64,000 nt of DNA, taken from Collinsella sp. MSK.8.10. GTDB taxonomy: Bacteria; Actinomycetota; Coriobacteriia; Coriobacteriales; Coriobacteriaceae. Each line of letters opens with the position of its first letter. The first letter of the stretch is position 1. The position numbers and the translations under genes were made by a program. The notes beneath the pieces were generated by a model, which was not told the origin of the DNA, made no database searches, and saw only the letters and a list, made by a program, of their open reading frames with translations. Below, piece by piece: positions 16,379-26,480 of this stretch. The stretch lies in the NCBI RefSeq assembly GCF_019041915.1, contig NZ_JAHPYF010000005.1, positions 62,001-126,000 on the forward strand. Reading direction: 5' to 3'.

Positions 16379-16459
16379 GACCGAATCCTTCCGACTTTCA
16401 TTATTGTCACAGTGCGTCCTATACCCAAGCTGGGCCGACCGCAAACAGAGGGTTTGATG

Positions 16460-17563
16460 TTATTGCATTTGATACGGCGAAAGCATGGCCCGTTGCGAGC
16501 AGCTCGCGAACCAAACCGACACGAGCGCGAACATGAAGCCGTTGGCAAAACCGTTGGCAAACTGCATCGCGCCGCGCTTCCACCACAGCAGACTGCGATG
16601 AAGCACACCGTCCGAAAGCACCATGAACAGGCCCATGGTAAACGGAATAAAGCACATCACGGCAAAGGCCGAGAACACGCCCGAGATGGCCGAGAGTACC
16701 AAAAACGGCGCCACGATGCCCATCAGGTAAAAACCGGTACGAGCTTTGCCTTCCAAGCGCTCGGCCTCAACATGGGCGCGGCCGACCAGGTCGCCGCCCG
16801 CGGCACCGTTGGTGCCAGCATGACCCATGCCGCTAATGCGGACCTCGTCGCCATCGTGCGTGCCGGCAGGAAACTCAATCGTCTGCTCGGAGGTTACGCG
16901 AGTACGACCGCTGCCACCGCAATCAGGGCAGGGGTCGGCCACGACCTTACCGGAACCGCCGCACTCGGGGCAGACCGACTGGAACGTGCCCGCACCAAAC
17001 AGGAAGGACAGGTCAACGTCGATGTGGCCGCGGCCGCCACAGCTTGGGCAGGTATGGGCATGCTCAGACGAAACGGAGCCCGAGCCGCCGCAGTGACCAC
17101 AAGTATCGAATCGCGTGTAGCGGACGGTCTTGCGGGTACCGCCCTTGGCCTCCTTGGCGTCGAGTTTGATATCGACGACCACATTGGCGCCGTTCTCGGG
17201 ATTGTAGGCAGCCTGCCCACGACGCTGCTGGCCCCAGGCGCCACCAAAGGGAAAGCCGCCCTCAAAGGGATTGCCATAGCCCGTGCTGCCGGCGTAGCCG
17301 CCACCATAGGGCGAAGCCGTAGGAGCACCGGCAAAGGGATTGCCGGAACGCATGGCGTCGTAGCGCGCACGTTTTTGTTCATCCGAAAGCACGGCGTAGG
17401 CCTCGGAAACCTCTTTAAACTTTTCCTCGGCATCCGGCTCTTTGTTGACGTCCGGATGGAGCTTGCGGGCCTTTTGCTGAAAGGCCTTTTGAATATCACG
17501 CGAGGTGGCGTCCTTGGAGACACCCAGAATCTCGTAATAATCTTTTTCGTTCATCGTCGCCAT
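16460..17563 (-). CDS. DnaJ-like protein with membrane C-terminus
   Basis: A 367-residue second Hsp40. The J domain ([20 protein letters not shown]), Gly-rich linker and four zinc motifs ([32 protein letters not shown]) match DnaJ. After roughly 50 residues of the first C-terminal domain ([22 protein letters not shown]) the usual substrate-binding and dimerisation parts are missing. About 130 residues with three likely membrane segments follow instead ([18 protein letters not shown] onward, and [18 protein letters not shown]). The ATG at 17561-17563 follows AGGAGG at nine bases. It probably recruits DnaK to the membrane; that is inference. It sits directly upstream of dnaJ. Confidence 0.85.
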   Translation of the reverse strand: MATMNEKDYYEILGVSKDATSRDIQKAFQQKARKLHPDVNKEPDAEEKFKEVSEAYAVLSDEQKRARYDAMRSGNPFAGAPTASPYGGGYAGSTGYGNPFEGGFPFGGAWGQQRRGQAAYNPENGANVVVDIKLDAKEAKGGTRKTVRYTRFDTCGHCGGSGSVSSEHAHTCPSCGGRGHIDVDLSFLFGAGTFQSVCPECGGSGKVVADPCPDCGGSGRTRVTSEQTIEFPAGTHDGDEVRISGMGHAGTNGAAGGDLVGRAHVEAERLEGKARTGFYLMGIVAPFLVLSAISGVFSAFAVMCFIPFTMGLFMVLSDGVLHRSLLWWKRGAMQFANGFANGFMFALVSVWFASCSQRAMLSPYQMQ

Positions 17564-17621
17564 GCGCGGCAACCTCCTGCTCACAGCAGCGTATATATTC
17601 CGGTAATTCTACCCGAGCGGC

Positions 17622-18854
17622 CTAAGCTAGATCCCAAAACAGCTCGAACAGAACATTTCCATCGAGCCAGCCCAAGTGTGTCGGCGCCAGACGAGCTCGA
17701 ACATAGCCCGCGACGACATCTGCCGAAGTGAAAGGTCCCTCATGGACCCCGAGCGTCTCGGGCACCCAAGTGACAAGGCCCAACTCGAGCGCGCGATCGC
17801 AAGCAGCTGTCAGCTCGCCCGTTGGGATGACACAAGCCGTACGAACCAACAGATCGGACGCAATACCACGCGTCATGCGACAAGCGAGCATCAGGTCTTC
17901 AGCCGCAGCCTCACGCTGCGACAGATATTCGGCCTCGAACGCCGTCGCGTCATCGTTACGTTGCACCAGACGCACGCGACACGAATCGCCTCGAGAAGAC
18001 ACGCCGGGGAACAAACCTGCAAGACGGTCGAAATCCTCGGCGTCGAGCATGCCCGCGGCAGAACGACCCAGGCCCAGGTAGCCCCGTCCGGTCCAGTAGG
18101 CAATGTTATGGGCACACTCATGGCCGTCGAGCGCGTAGCTTGCCACCTCATAGGGGTGATAACCGGCCGCACCCAGATGCTCACGCGCCACATCCATGCA
18201 GGCGGCCTGAAAATCCTCATCAGGCTCGAGCGACTCGTTGCGGCACGCCATGCGATAAAGGGGCGTCCCCTCCTCAAGCGTGAGCGGGTAGACCGAAACA
18301 TGATGCGGAGCCGCCGCCAGCACGCCATCGAGCGTGCGCTTCCAACTCGCTGCGGTCTGCCCGGGAAGTCCGCACATAAGGTCGCACGACACGTCAAGCC
18401 CAGCGTTCTTGACCGTCGCGATGGCGGCGAGCGCCCGATCGGCATCGTGAATACGGCCGATGGCGGTAAGTTCGGTGTTATCGAGCGTTTGCACGCCCAG
18501 AGAGACGCGTGTGACACCAACCTTGGCAAGCGCAGCGGCAAGCTCGGCGGTCAGCGACTCGGGATTGGCCTCGCAGGTAAACTCAACGGGGGCGCACCAC
18601 GCACGAATACGCCGCGCCAGCTCCACCAGGCGCTCCCCCGCCAGCGACGGCGTACCGCCGCCAACATAGACGGTGCGGATCTGGTCGAGGGCCCCAGCCT
18701 TGCCAAAAGCATCGAGGCGCGCGTACAACTGCTCAAAATAGACATCGAGCGCAGCGCTCAGGTCGCACGGAGCAAAACTGCGCGAGTCAAAGTCGCAGTA
18801 CCGGCACTTTTGAGCGCAAAACGGCACATGCACGTACAGCGCGGTAACGGCCAC
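17622..18854 (-). CDS. hemW: HemW, radical-SAM heme chaperone family
   Basis: A 410-residue radical-SAM protein formerly called oxygen-independent coproporphyrinogen III oxidase-like. The cluster motif CAQKCRYC has Cys13, Cys17 and Cys20, lacking the extra cysteine of true HemN, which points to HemW. YVGGGTPSL and the C-terminal HemN_C-like helical domain are present. Members bind heme and insert it into target proteins. The GTG at 18852-18854 has GGAGG seven bases upstream, within the end of dus. The lepA-hemW order is conserved in many Gram-positive bacteria. Confidence 0.92.
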   Translation of the reverse strand: MAVTALYVHVPFCAQKCRYCDFDSRSFAPCDLSAALDVYFEQLYARLDAFGKAGALDQIRTVYVGGGTPSLAGERLVELARRIRAWCAPVEFTCEANPESLTAELAAALAKVGVTRVSLGVQTLDNTELTAIGRIHDADRALAAIATVKNAGLDVSCDLMCGLPGQTAASWKRTLDGVLAAAPHHVSVYPLTLEEGTPLYRMACRNESLEPDEDFQAACMDVAREHLGAAGYHPYEVASYALDGHECAHNIAYWTGRGYLGLGRSAAGMLDAEDFDRLAGLFPGVSSRGDSCRVRLVQRNDDATAFEAEYLSQREAAAEDLMLACRMTRGIASDLLVRTACVIPTGELTAACDRALELGLVTWVPETLGVHEGPFTSADVVAGYVRARLAPTHLGWLDGNVLFELFWDLA

Positions 18855-18856
18855 CC

Positions 18857-19900
18857 TTAAGCCTCCAGCGGATGAGGGGGCACCGATTCGCCGGCGGCAA
18901 GGGCAGCCTCGCAGGCCACCACATCGCGCTCGATCTCATCGACCAGCGCCATAAACTCCTCGTAAGTGGAACAGCGCACCACATGGGCACGCCAAGCGGC
19001 GGCATGGGGCATGCCTTTTAAGTACCAGCTTGCGTACGTACGGGCACGCGACATGAGCGGCAGGAGCTCATGCGTCAGCGTTAGGTGCTCACGCAGGGCG
19101 TCCAGGCGCTCGACGGAACTGCGCGCCGGCACCGGCGTGCCATCGAGCGCAAGGGCACGAGCATCGCCAAACACCCACGGATTGCCGTAGATGCCGCGCG
19201 CGATAAACACCGCGCTGGCACCCGAGCCTTGCAGATGCTCAGCAGCGTCCTCGGCCGAGAACACATCGCCCGAACCGATCACGGGAATCTCGACGGCATC
19301 TGCGACCTCATCGACGACCGACCAATCCGCCTGGCCCGTGTAGAGCTGCGTGGCGCAACGACCATGCACCGCCACCGCGGCGGCACCGGCACCTTCGAGC
19401 ATCTGGGCAAACGTCGCGGCATTACGGTCCTCGGCGTAAAAGCCCTTGCGGATCTTTACGGTCACGGGCACGTGCGCCGCGCCCACCGTGGCCTCGACGA
19501 TCTTCTCCGCCAGGTCGGGCGTGCGCATGAGCGCCGAGCCCTCGCCCTTGGTGACAACCTTGCGGGCAGGACAGGCCATGTTGATATCGATGAGCGACAG
19601 GCGATCGCCCACACGCTCCTCGACGGCGGCGACTGCACTCGCAAACTGATCGGGCTTGGAGCCAAAGAGCTGCACGCAAATCTGCTGCTCCTCGTCGGCC
19701 GGTAGCACCAGGCGCCAGGTCTTGTTGCTGGCATAGGCAAGGCCCGCCACGCTCACCATCTCGCTGTAGGCAAGGTTGGCACCGCGGCGACGACACATGA
19801 TGCGGTAGGCAGGGTCGGTCACGCCCGCCATGGGAGCCATAAGGAACGGCTGCTCGGCATAGGCACCCAGCAGCCGCTTGCTGTATTCAGAAAGCGCCAT
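18857..19900 (-). CDS. dus: tRNA-dihydrouridine synthase, DusB-like
   Basis: A 347-residue FMN-dependent Dus enzyme that reduces uridines in tRNA D-loops. It opens with FLMAPMAGVTDPAYRIMCRR. The catalytic cysteine lies in DINMACPARKVVTKGEGSALM, FMN-phosphate contacts in VIGSGDVFSAEDAAEHL, and a helical RNA-binding domain forms the C-terminus. The ATG at 19898-19900 lies four bases after lepA, with GGTGG inside lepA serving as a weak site. DusB is the likely subgroup, but subgroup and target uridine cannot be fixed here. Confidence 0.9.
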   Translation of the reverse strand: MALSEYSKRLLGAYAEQPFLMAPMAGVTDPAYRIMCRRRGANLAYSEMVSVAGLAYASNKTWRLVLPADEEQQICVQLFGSKPDQFASAVAAVEERVGDRLSLIDINMACPARKVVTKGEGSALMRTPDLAEKIVEATVGAAHVPVTVKIRKGFYAEDRNAATFAQMLEGAGAAAVAVHGRCATQLYTGQADWSVVDEVADAVEIPVIGSGDVFSAEDAAEHLQGSGASAVFIARGIYGNPWVFGDARALALDGTPVPARSSVERLDALREHLTLTHELLPLMSRARTYASWYLKGMPHAAAWRAHVVRCSTYEEFMALVDEIERDVVACEAALAAGESVPPHPLEA

Positions 19901-19904
19901 GGAC

Positions 19905-21716
19905 CTAATCGTCCACCTTGAGGATCGCCATAAAGGCCTCCTGAGGGACCTCGACCGAGCCGATGGCCTTCATGCGCTTCTTGCCCTCTTTCTGCTTCTC
20001 GAGCAGCTTGCGCTTACGCGAGATATCGCCGCCGTAGCACTTAGCAAGCACGTCCTTGCGACGCGCTTTGACGGTAGAACGGGCGATGATCTTGTTGCCG
20101 ATAGCGCCCTGGATGGGCACCTCAAACAGCTGACGCGGAATAATCTCCTTGAGCTTGTCGCATAGGCCGCGGGCAAGACCGTAGGCCTTGTCCTTGTGGA
20201 CGATAAACGACAGCGCGTCCACCTCGTCGCCCGAAAGCAAGATATCGAGCTTAACGAGCTCGGAGGGACGGTACTCGTTGAACTCGTAGTCCAACGAAGC
20301 GTAACCCTTGGTGCGGCTCTTGAGCTGGTCAAAGAAGTCCAAAATGAGCTCGGCGAGCGGCATATCGAAGCGCATCTCGACCGACTTGCTCGTGAGATGG
20401 ATCATGTCGGTAGTAATGCCGCGGTGCTCGATAGCGAGCTGCATAACGGCACCCGTATACTCGGGCGGGCAGATAATCTTGGCCTTGAGGTAGGGCTCCT
20501 CAATGCGCTCGATGCGCGTAGCCTCGGGCAGATCCTGCGGGCTGCGGACATCAATCATCTCGCCGTCAGTCTTGTAGACGTGATAGTCGACCGATGGACT
20601 CGTGGCAATGAGGTCAAGATTGAACTCGCGCTCCAGGCGTTCCTTGACGACTTCCATGTGCAGCAGGCCCAGGAAGCCCACGCGGAAGCCAAAACCGAGC
20701 GCCACCGAGGTCTCGGGCTCCCACACCAACGACGGGTCGTTGACGTGCAGCTTATCGAGCGCGTCACGCAGGTTCTCGTAGTCCTTGTTATCGATCGGGA
20801 ACAGGCCCGTATAGACCATGGGCTTGGCCTCGCGGTAGCCGGGAAGCGGCTCGGGGCAGGGATTCGACGCCCACGTGAGGGTATCGCCCACGCGAACGGC
20901 CTCGGGGTCCTTCAGGCCCGTGACCACGTATCCGACCTCGCCGACCGTCAGCGCGTCAACCGGGGTCTCGGCGGGACGCTTGACGCCCACGCCATCGACC
21001 AAAAAGTCGCCCTTTGCCTGCATCATGCGCAAGGTATCGCCCTTTTTGATGGAGCCGTCAAAGATGCGCACCGTGGCGACGACGCCACGATACTCGTCGA
21101 AGTATGAATCCAGAATGAGTGCCTTGAGCGGCGCGTTCGCATCGCCCTTGGGCGGAGAGATCAGAAAGACAATGGACTCCAGCAGATCGTGGATGCCCTC
21201 GCCGGTCTTGCCCGAGACACACACGGCATCATCGGCAGGGATCGCCAGGTCATCCTCGATCTCGGTCTTAACCTCATCGGGATGGGCCGAGGGCAGGTCG
21301 ATCTTGTTGATGGCCGGCACAATGTCCAGATTGGCGTTCATGGCGAGCGTCGCGTTAGAGACGGTCTGCGCCTCGACGCCCTGCGTGGCGTCGACAACGA
21401 GCACCGCGCCCTCACAGGCTGCCAGCGAGCGCGAGACCTCATAGGTAAAGTCCACGTGGCCCGGCGTATCGATCAAATTGAACTGATACGTCTCGCCATC
21501 GTCGGCGTCATAAGACACGCGAACGGCATTGGACTTGATCGTGATGCCGCGCTCGCGCTCGATATCCATGGTGTCGAGCAGCTGCGACTCCATGTCGCGC
21601 TCGTCGACGGTATGGGTGAGCTCGAGAATGCGGTCACTGATCGTGGACTTGCCATGGTCGATGTGCGCAACAATCGAGAAGTTGCGGATGTGGGAAATGT
21701 CAATTGAAGTATTCAT
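19905..21716 (-). CDS. lepA: Elongation factor 4 (LepA)
   Basis: A 603-residue translational GTPase. G1 is AHIDHGKST, the switch region is [14 protein letters not shown]3 is DTPGHVDF, G4 is NKIDLPSA. Domains II, III and V and the LepA-specific C-terminal domain follow, ending [14 protein letters not shown]. The frame is open 20 codons further upstream, but homology starts at [15 protein letters not shown] with the ATG at 21714-21716. Its ribosome-binding site is weak. It is the first gene of a long run (dus, hemW, two dnaJ genes, mtaB, phoH, ybeY, dgkA, era, recO) and follows the rpsT terminator. Confidence 0.96.
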   Translation of the reverse strand: MNTSIDISHIRNFSIVAHIDHGKSTISDRILELTHTVDERDMESQLLDTMDIERERGITIKSNAVRVSYDADDGETYQFNLIDTPGHVDFTYEVSRSLAACEGAVLVVDATQGVEAQTVSNATLAMNANLDIVPAINKIDLPSAHPDEVKTEIEDDLAIPADDAVCVSGKTGEGIHDLLESIVFLISPPKGDANAPLKALILDSYFDEYRGVVATVRIFDGSIKKGDTLRMMQAKGDFLVDGVGVKRPAETPVDALTVGEVGYVVTGLKDPEAVRVGDTLTWASNPCPEPLPGYREAKPMVYTGLFPIDNKDYENLRDALDKLHVNDPSLVWEPETSVALGFGFRVGFLGLLHMEVVKERLEREFNLDLIATSPSVDYHVYKTDGEMIDVRSPQDLPEATRIERIEEPYLKAKIICPPEYTGAVMQLAIEHRGITTDMIHLTSKSVEMRFDMPLAELILDFFDQLKSRTKGYASLDYEFNEYRPSELVKLDILLSGDEVDALSFIVHKDKAYGLARGLCDKLKEIIPRQLFEVPIQGAIGNKIIARSTVKARRKDVLAKCYGGDISRKRKLLEKQKEGKKRMKAIGSVEVPQEAFMAILKVDD

Positions 21717-21741
21717 GCGGACTATCTTACCCGAGCGGTAC

Positions 21742-21777
21742 AAAAAATGGAGCCTGTTCCATAAAACAGGCTCCATT
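21742..21777 (-). terminator. Intrinsic terminator of rpsT
   Basis: Perfect 13-base arms (AATGGAGCCTGTT and AACAGGCTCCATT) followed on the minus strand by a T run, 35 bases past the rpsT stop and 26 bases before lepA. Confidence 0.85.
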
Positions 21778-21812
21778 TATGCGCGTAATCTGTGTGGTGT
21801 GAAATTTACAAC

Positions 21813-22079
21813 TTAAGCGTTGATGCTGTTCACGAGCTTGGCAAGACCGGACTTGCGGTTGGAAGCCTGGTTCTTGTGGATAACATGCTTGGCGGCAGCC
21901 ATGTCGAGACGCTTGGTGACGGTCTTGAGGGCAGCCTGGGCCTTCTCGGCGTCGCCCTCGGCGACGGCGGACTGGACGTGCTTGGTCAGCGTCTTGAGCT
22001 CGGACTTGACAGCCTTGTTACGCATGCGAGCTGCCTCATTGGTGCGGATACGCTTCTTCTGAGACTTGATGTTTGCCAC
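21813..22079 (-). CDS. rpsT: 30S ribosomal protein S20
   Basis: An 88-residue S20, a basic three-helix protein of the 30S body. It reads [20 protein letters not shown] onward and ends [10 protein letters not shown]. The open frame goes further upstream, but the family begins at the GTG at 22077-22079, which has AAAGGAACTCCAGAA before it. It is flanked by its own extended -10 promoter and a strong terminator, so it is monocistronic, as S20 often is. Confidence 0.96.
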   Translation of the reverse strand: MANIKSQKKRIRTNEAARMRNKAVKSELKTLTKHVQSAVAEGDAEKAQAALKTVTKRLDMAAAKHVIHKNQASNRKSGLAKLVNSINA

Positions 22080-22154
22080 TTCTGGAGTTCCTTTCGAGTT
22101 CCTTGCAAAAAATGTATGACACCTCTGAGACACGGTGAGGTCATGCAAGCGCCT

Positions 22155-22163
22155 ACTATAGCA
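22155..22163 (-). promoter_or_regulatory. rpsT extended -10 promoter
   Basis: Minus strand TGCTATAGT, an extended -10 identical to that of rpmB, about 76 bases upstream of the rpsT start. The leader includes a TGACCTC/GAGGTGTCA stem-loop near 22115-22143 that could take part in S20 autoregulation. Confidence 0.55.
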
Positions 22164-22212
22164 CGCTCCCCCTCAAAGGGATAGAACGAATTTGTCAAAT
22201 AAGCAGGTATCA

Positions 22213-23175
22213 TCACGATTTTCTCAAGATGTTCGTAATCCAGAGCAAAAGCGCGGTCTCAGAATCGGCCGAACCCTTGAGCGCGAGCTCCACATCAACG
22301 GCACCCTCGAGCGCTGCGACGAGCTCTGCCATCGAAAAGCGACGTGCCCAGGTCAGGTGATTCTTGACCTGCCAGGACTGGAGCTTGAGCGTTGCGGCCA
22401 GCTCACGACCCTGTCCGCGCGCATCGAGCGCCTTGGCGACGATAAGCTCGCGGATGCGGCCGCACAGCAACGTGTAAGTCCACACGTAGCTCTTGGCGGG
22501 CAATAGATTGAAAAGCTCAAGCGAGCGTCGCATGTCACGGGCCGAGACCGCATTGAGAAAGTCCCAGGGCTGGACCTCGGCCGTGCGCACGATCCAGCGC
22601 TCCACATCGGCAAGCTCAATTTGGGGCGCCTCGACCATCTGGGCAAGCTTAGCCAAGTCGTTATCGAGCATGCGAGTGTTTTCACCCGAACGCGAGACGA
22701 GCTCCTCGGCGGCCGCCGTCGAGATCGACTTGCCGTGCTGCGTCGCCATCTGCTGCACGCGGCGCGGAAGCTCCCAGCGCTTGGTGCCGGAGCAATCGAT
22801 CACGGCCTTCTTGTCGATCTTGGCGATCGCCTTATACAGGCGTGTGTTCTTGGCAAGCGAGTCAGCAATGATGAGGCAGACCGTTGTGGGGCTGGGACTC
22901 GCCAGATAGTCAACAAGCGGCTCGGAGATCGCTTTGGCGAGTTTTGAGCAGCCGTCAAGGATTACCAGGCGAAACTCGCTGCCCATGGGAAAGGTGTTGA
23001 GCGATCCGATAATCGACTCGATATCGGGGTCTTTGGTCATATCGCGCTCGTCGAGGTTGAACTCGACCATGCCCGACTTTTCCAGACGTGCCTTCATGCG
23101 CGAGACGGCGTGATCGCGCTTGACTCCATCGGTACCGACGATCAGATATGCCGGCAACAGCCCGGTTTCGGACAT
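22213..23175 (-). CDS. holA: DNA polymerase III delta subunit
   Basis: A 320-residue clamp-loader delta subunit, an AAA+-like protein without a working Walker A that opens the beta clamp. Family features are LLPAYLIVGTDGVKRDHAVSRM at the start, VILDGCSKLAKAISEPLVDYL in the middle, and the helical C-terminal collar with LLWITNILRKS. The ATG at 23173-23175 (MSETGLL) follows GAGGGGAGCGCG. The upstream in-frame extension is not homologous. It follows comEC, the conserved comEA-comEC-holA-rpsT order of Gram-positive bacteria. Confidence 0.9.
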   Translation of the reverse strand: MSETGLLPAYLIVGTDGVKRDHAVSRMKARLEKSGMVEFNLDERDMTKDPDIESIIGSLNTFPMGSEFRLVILDGCSKLAKAISEPLVDYLASPSPTTVCLIIADSLAKNTRLYKAIAKIDKKAVIDCSGTKRWELPRRVQQMATQHGKSISTAAAEELVSRSGENTRMLDNDLAKLAQMVEAPQIELADVERWIVRTAEVQPWDFLNAVSARDMRRSLELFNLLPAKSYVWTYTLLCGRIRELIVAKALDARGQGRELAATLKLQSWQVKNHLTWARRFSMAELVAALEGAVDVELALKGSADSETALLLWITNILRKS

Positions 23176-23253
23176 CGCGCTCCCCTCTCGCAAGCTCCCA
23201 TATTCGTACCGTGTCATTTTAGCCCAGGGTCCCACCTCGCGCCAACGATGTCA

Positions 23254-25557
23254 TCACGACCGTTGGCAACGCATCGTAAAGCCCTTCGCGGTCGGCGTGA
23301 TGGTGATATCACCGCGTTCGATAGTGCATGCGAACGCACCACCAGACTGCTTCACGGCATCGATACACTCGTCGGACGGATGGCCATAGCGGTTGCCCTC
23401 GCCCGCGCTCGCAAGGGAAAGCTCGGGTCTCAGGACGTCCAGCAACTCACCATCAACTGAAACCTTGGAGCCGTGATGCCCAAGTTTAAGTACATCGATA
23501 TCCCCCACCTCCTGCACGAATTCCCGTTCTTGGTCGAGCTCGGCATCACCGGTGAGGAGCATACGCAGGCCCTTGTCTTCCTGAACATAAAAGAGCAGCA
23601 GGACAAGCGAGTCCTCATTTCCCTCGCCATCCACGGACTCGAATGGCCACATCACGCGGGCGCAAAATGAGCCGATATCGACCGTATCCCCACGGCGCAC
23701 CTGCCGATACTCCACGCCAGGTCGGTTCAATACCTCGGCAGGAGCATCCTCCAGCGCATCCGCCGCCACGGCAATCGTTCCGACCGAAAACTGCTCGAGC
23801 ACGGCAGGCAGACCACCCCAGTGGTCCTCATCCCAATGCGTCACAAAGACGGCATCGATATGGTGCACGTTATTGCGAACCAACGCCGCTACCACGCGCT
23901 CGTCGAGCCCGCAGTCGACGAGTGCTACTGCGTCGCCCTGGCGGATAAGAATCGCATCCGCCTGGCCCACATCGAGCACCGTCACCGAAGGCGGAGCGAA
24001 TCGATCCCAGTAGGCGTACGGAATCGCAGCCAAGAGCACCAGGCATGCAAGCCCCACCGCCATAGGACGTGCACGGGGACGCGGCCACCAGACCAGCAGA
24101 ACCGCCAGCAAACACGGCACTAGGTAAATCCACATGCTATCGGGCGGCACACTCACGGATGCACCCGGCACGGCGGCAAACAGCTGCTCGAAAAACAGCG
24201 CGCAACGGGCGGCAATCATGGGCACAACGAGCGCCCAAGTCCGCAACGGTGCCACGAGCGAAAAGGGAACCAGCACGATGGACACAGCAAGCAGTACGCT
24301 CACCACCGGACCGATGACCGCATTTGCCAACGGAGCAATGAGCGAGAACGTACCGAAGGCGGGAATGGTAATGGGAAGAGTCGCCAGTTGCGAGCACAGC
24401 GTGACGGAAAGCATGCTTGCAACGCCCGATGGCACACTCAGCTCACCCAAAGTGTAGGTCGCATAGGGGCAAAAGCACAGAATGGCAAAGACGCTGGCAC
24501 ACGAGAGCTGAAAGCCCATCTCGAACAGCACCGTCGGCCGCAGTAGCACAAAGATGGACATGGTTACGAAGAGTGCCGATGCGCCGTGCCGGCGACGCCC
24601 CGCGCCGTTTACGACAAGCGTCGCGAACACCATGCAGCACGCGCGCACGGCCGAGGGAGACGCGCCCGTAAAGGCAGTGTAGCCCACAAGCGCCATCGCC
24701 AATATCGCCCGCTGAACACCACGTGAGCAGCGAGTCTTTTGCAATACACCCTCGATTACAAATCCCACGATAGCCAAATGGCTGCCGGAGACGGCTATAA
24801 GATGCGCCGTTCCCGTCACCGAAAACCAGTCGCCCGCCGGCTGGGCGCGCAGTTCGGCCGAACGACCGCAGACGACACCGGCTATGAGTGCACGCGCCGG
24901 GTCGGTCGCAGGCGCGATGGACGCAAGCAGCCCATATCGCAGCCGAAGCAGCGGTCCCGGAGAGCCCTCATCGGCCGACACAATCCGAACGACTTTAACC
25001 TTGCGCATCTCGCCTCGGAGCACGCGCGATCGTCCATACGCATCGTTCTCAAAACGTGAAACGCGACCGATAACACGCACGTGCGCCCCGACCTTGAGCT
25101 CGCGGTCGCACGATAGGCGAACCGTTGCCAAGTTCTTACCGTCCGCGCGTGCCTCGCAGGTATAGGAATACACGTCGTCGTTTATGGATGGATCGCCCTG
25201 CACGATAAACTCGAGGCCGCTTGCCGCTCGACCGTCGAGCGCCTTCGAGGCGCTGAGCGCACCCACAGCCCACCACGCCGAGACGACCGCTCCCGCCACG
25301 AGACCGACGGACGCGGCATACAACCACCGCTTCAAAGGGGCAAGCCGCGCACAAGATTGAGCCAGCACAACGAATACCGCCGCCGCAACGGGAATGGCCC
25401 ATAGCAGCCCGACCGCCGGCGCCCGCTCCCTCAGCAGCGCATCAGCGGCCACGTTAAGCACCAAGGCGCAGCTCATGCACATGCCGGCACACAAGGCCAT
25501 CGTCCACGGAAGCAGGGGCCGCGGAGGCATCACACGCTCGCGCTCGGTCGCACTCAT
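23254..25557 (-). CDS. comEC: ComEC/Rec2 DNA-uptake channel
   Basis: A 767-residue multi-spanning protein expected to form the pore for incoming single-stranded DNA in natural transformation. An N-terminal OB-like external domain follows two membrane helices. The Competence domain spans about 230-500 (LIAGVVCGRSAEL, ISGSHLAIVGFVIEG). The C-terminal metallo-beta-lactamase domain keeps THWDEDHWGG and KLGHHGSKVS, so the nuclease-type metal site looks intact. The ATG at 25555-25557 overlaps the comEA stop as ATGA. Full length, no frameshift. Confidence 0.93.
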   Translation of the reverse strand: MSATERERVMPPRPLLPWTMALCAGMCMSCALVLNVAADALLRERAPAVGLLWAIPVAAAVFVVLAQSCARLAPLKRWLYAASVGLVAGAVVSAWWAVGALSASKALDGRAASGLEFIVQGDPSINDDVYSYTCEARADGKNLATVRLSCDRELKVGAHVRVIGRVSRFENDAYGRSRVLRGEMRKVKVVRIVSADEGSPGPLLRLRYGLLASIAPATDPARALIAGVVCGRSAELRAQPAGDWFSVTGTAHLIAVSGSHLAIVGFVIEGVLQKTRCSRGVQRAILAMALVGYTAFTGASPSAVRACCMVFATLVVNGAGRRRHGASALFVTMSIFVLLRPTVLFEMGFQLSCASVFAILCFCPYATYTLGELSVPSGVASMLSVTLCSQLATLPITIPAFGTFSLIAPLANAVIGPVVSVLLAVSIVLVPFSLVAPLRTWALVVPMIAARCALFFEQLFAAVPGASVSVPPDSMWIYLVPCLLAVLLVWWPRPRARPMAVGLACLVLLAAIPYAYWDRFAPPSVTVLDVGQADAILIRQGDAVALVDCGLDERVVAALVRNNVHHIDAVFVTHWDEDHWGGLPAVLEQFSVGTIAVAADALEDAPAEVLNRPGVEYRQVRRGDTVDIGSFCARVMWPFESVDGEGNEDSLVLLLFYVQEDKGLRMLLTGDAELDQEREFVQEVGDIDVLKLGHHGSKVSVDGELLDVLRPELSLASAGEGNRYGHPSDECIDAVKQSGGAFACTIERGDITITPTAKGFTMRCQRS

Positions 25558-26267
25558 ACGCAGATGCAATCTTTGATTTTGGCAAGCTTCTTCTCGCCGA
25601 TTCCCGACACACGCATCAGATCGTCAACCGAGGCAAAAGCACCGTTCTTTGTCCGTTCATCGATAATCGACTGGGCCATGGAGGGACCGATGCCCGAGAG
25701 CGTCTGCAACTCTGCCGCGCTTGCCGTATTGATGTTTACTAGACCTGTTGCGCCACTCACGCCCGATGACGCGGAAGCCCCACCATCAACATCGGCTTCC
25801 GCAATGGACGCCTGCTGCTCCCCTACCGTTGGAACGTGAATCTTCTGTCCATCGACGACCTTGGATGCCCGATTGAGCACCGTAACGTCCGCCTCGGGCG
25901 CCAGCCCGCCGGCGGCATCAATCGCCTGAGCCACCCGCGCGCCGTCCTTGAGGCGATATACACCGGGCGACACAACGGCGCCATCAACATCGACATAGAC
26001 CTCTGCCGCGGCAGACGCCTTAGGCGAAGAGCCTTCGGATATCTTTCCGCTCGAGGCATCGCCGGATCCCGGCTCCACCAACGAGCCCAAACCATCAGTG
26101 TGCTCAAACGACACGCCGCCGGCACCGCCGCTAAGGTTCGCCATCGCCAGTCCACTCGCCATCGCAATGACGACCAGTATCGCCATCACCACTGCCTTAT
26201 GACCGAGCAGCTTGTCCGCCAAGCGGTCCATCCGTTTGACCCGTTCGTGTTGTTCGCGCTGCGCCAT
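25554..26267 (-). CDS. comEA: ComEA DNA-binding competence protein
   Basis: A 237-residue membrane-anchored double-strand DNA receptor. A single membrane helix (AVVMAILVVIAMASGLAMA) lies at about 24-44, a Ser/Gly-rich spacer follows, then a SLBB domain (VYVDVDGAVVSPGVYRLKDG) and tandem helix-hairpin-helix motifs (VNINTASAAELQTLSGIGPS, LMRVSGIGEKKLAKI). The ATG at 26265-26267 has GGGAGG seven bases upstream; the longer open frame lacks homology. It is translationally coupled to comEC. Confidence 0.92.
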   Translation of the reverse strand: MAQREQHERVKRMDRLADKLLGHKAVVMAILVVIAMASGLAMANLSGGAGGVSFEHTDGLGSLVEPGSGDASSGKISEGSSPKASAAAEVYVDVDGAVVSPGVYRLKDGARVAQAIDAAGGLAPEADVTVLNRASKVVDGQKIHVPTVGEQQASIAEADVDGGASASSGVSGATGLVNINTASAAELQTLSGIGPSMAQSIIDERTKNGAFASVDDLMRVSGIGEKKLAKIKDCICV

Positions 26268-26437
26268 AGCAAAACCTCCCAACAACATCGTGTCAGGAAA
26301 GGAGCCCTGCAACAGCCACGCTCCAAAACCGGTTTTAGCGGTCAAACCAAATACCGACCAAAACCTTGCACAAATCTGTCCATTTATTCAGGCACACGTC
26401 AGCAAATGAACACTTAGCCGCAAAAAGCCCAGATAGC

Positions 26438-26470
26438 AAAAGACCGACGATGCAGGCGCATCGTCGGTCT
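26438..26470 (-). terminator. Intrinsic terminator of thiI
   Basis: Perfect 13-base arms (AGACCGACGATGC and GCATCGTCGGTCT) with the four-base loop AGGC, followed on the minus strand by TTTT, 11 bases past thiI. Confidence 0.85.
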
Positions 26471-26480
26471 ATGCACAAAT

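Noticed and set aside
16379..16459. A CIRCE or HAIR heat-shock operator before dnaJ
   Set aside because: No TTAGCACTC-N9-GAGTGCTAA or CTTGAGT-N7-ACTCAAG pattern is present in this gap or before the second dnaJ.
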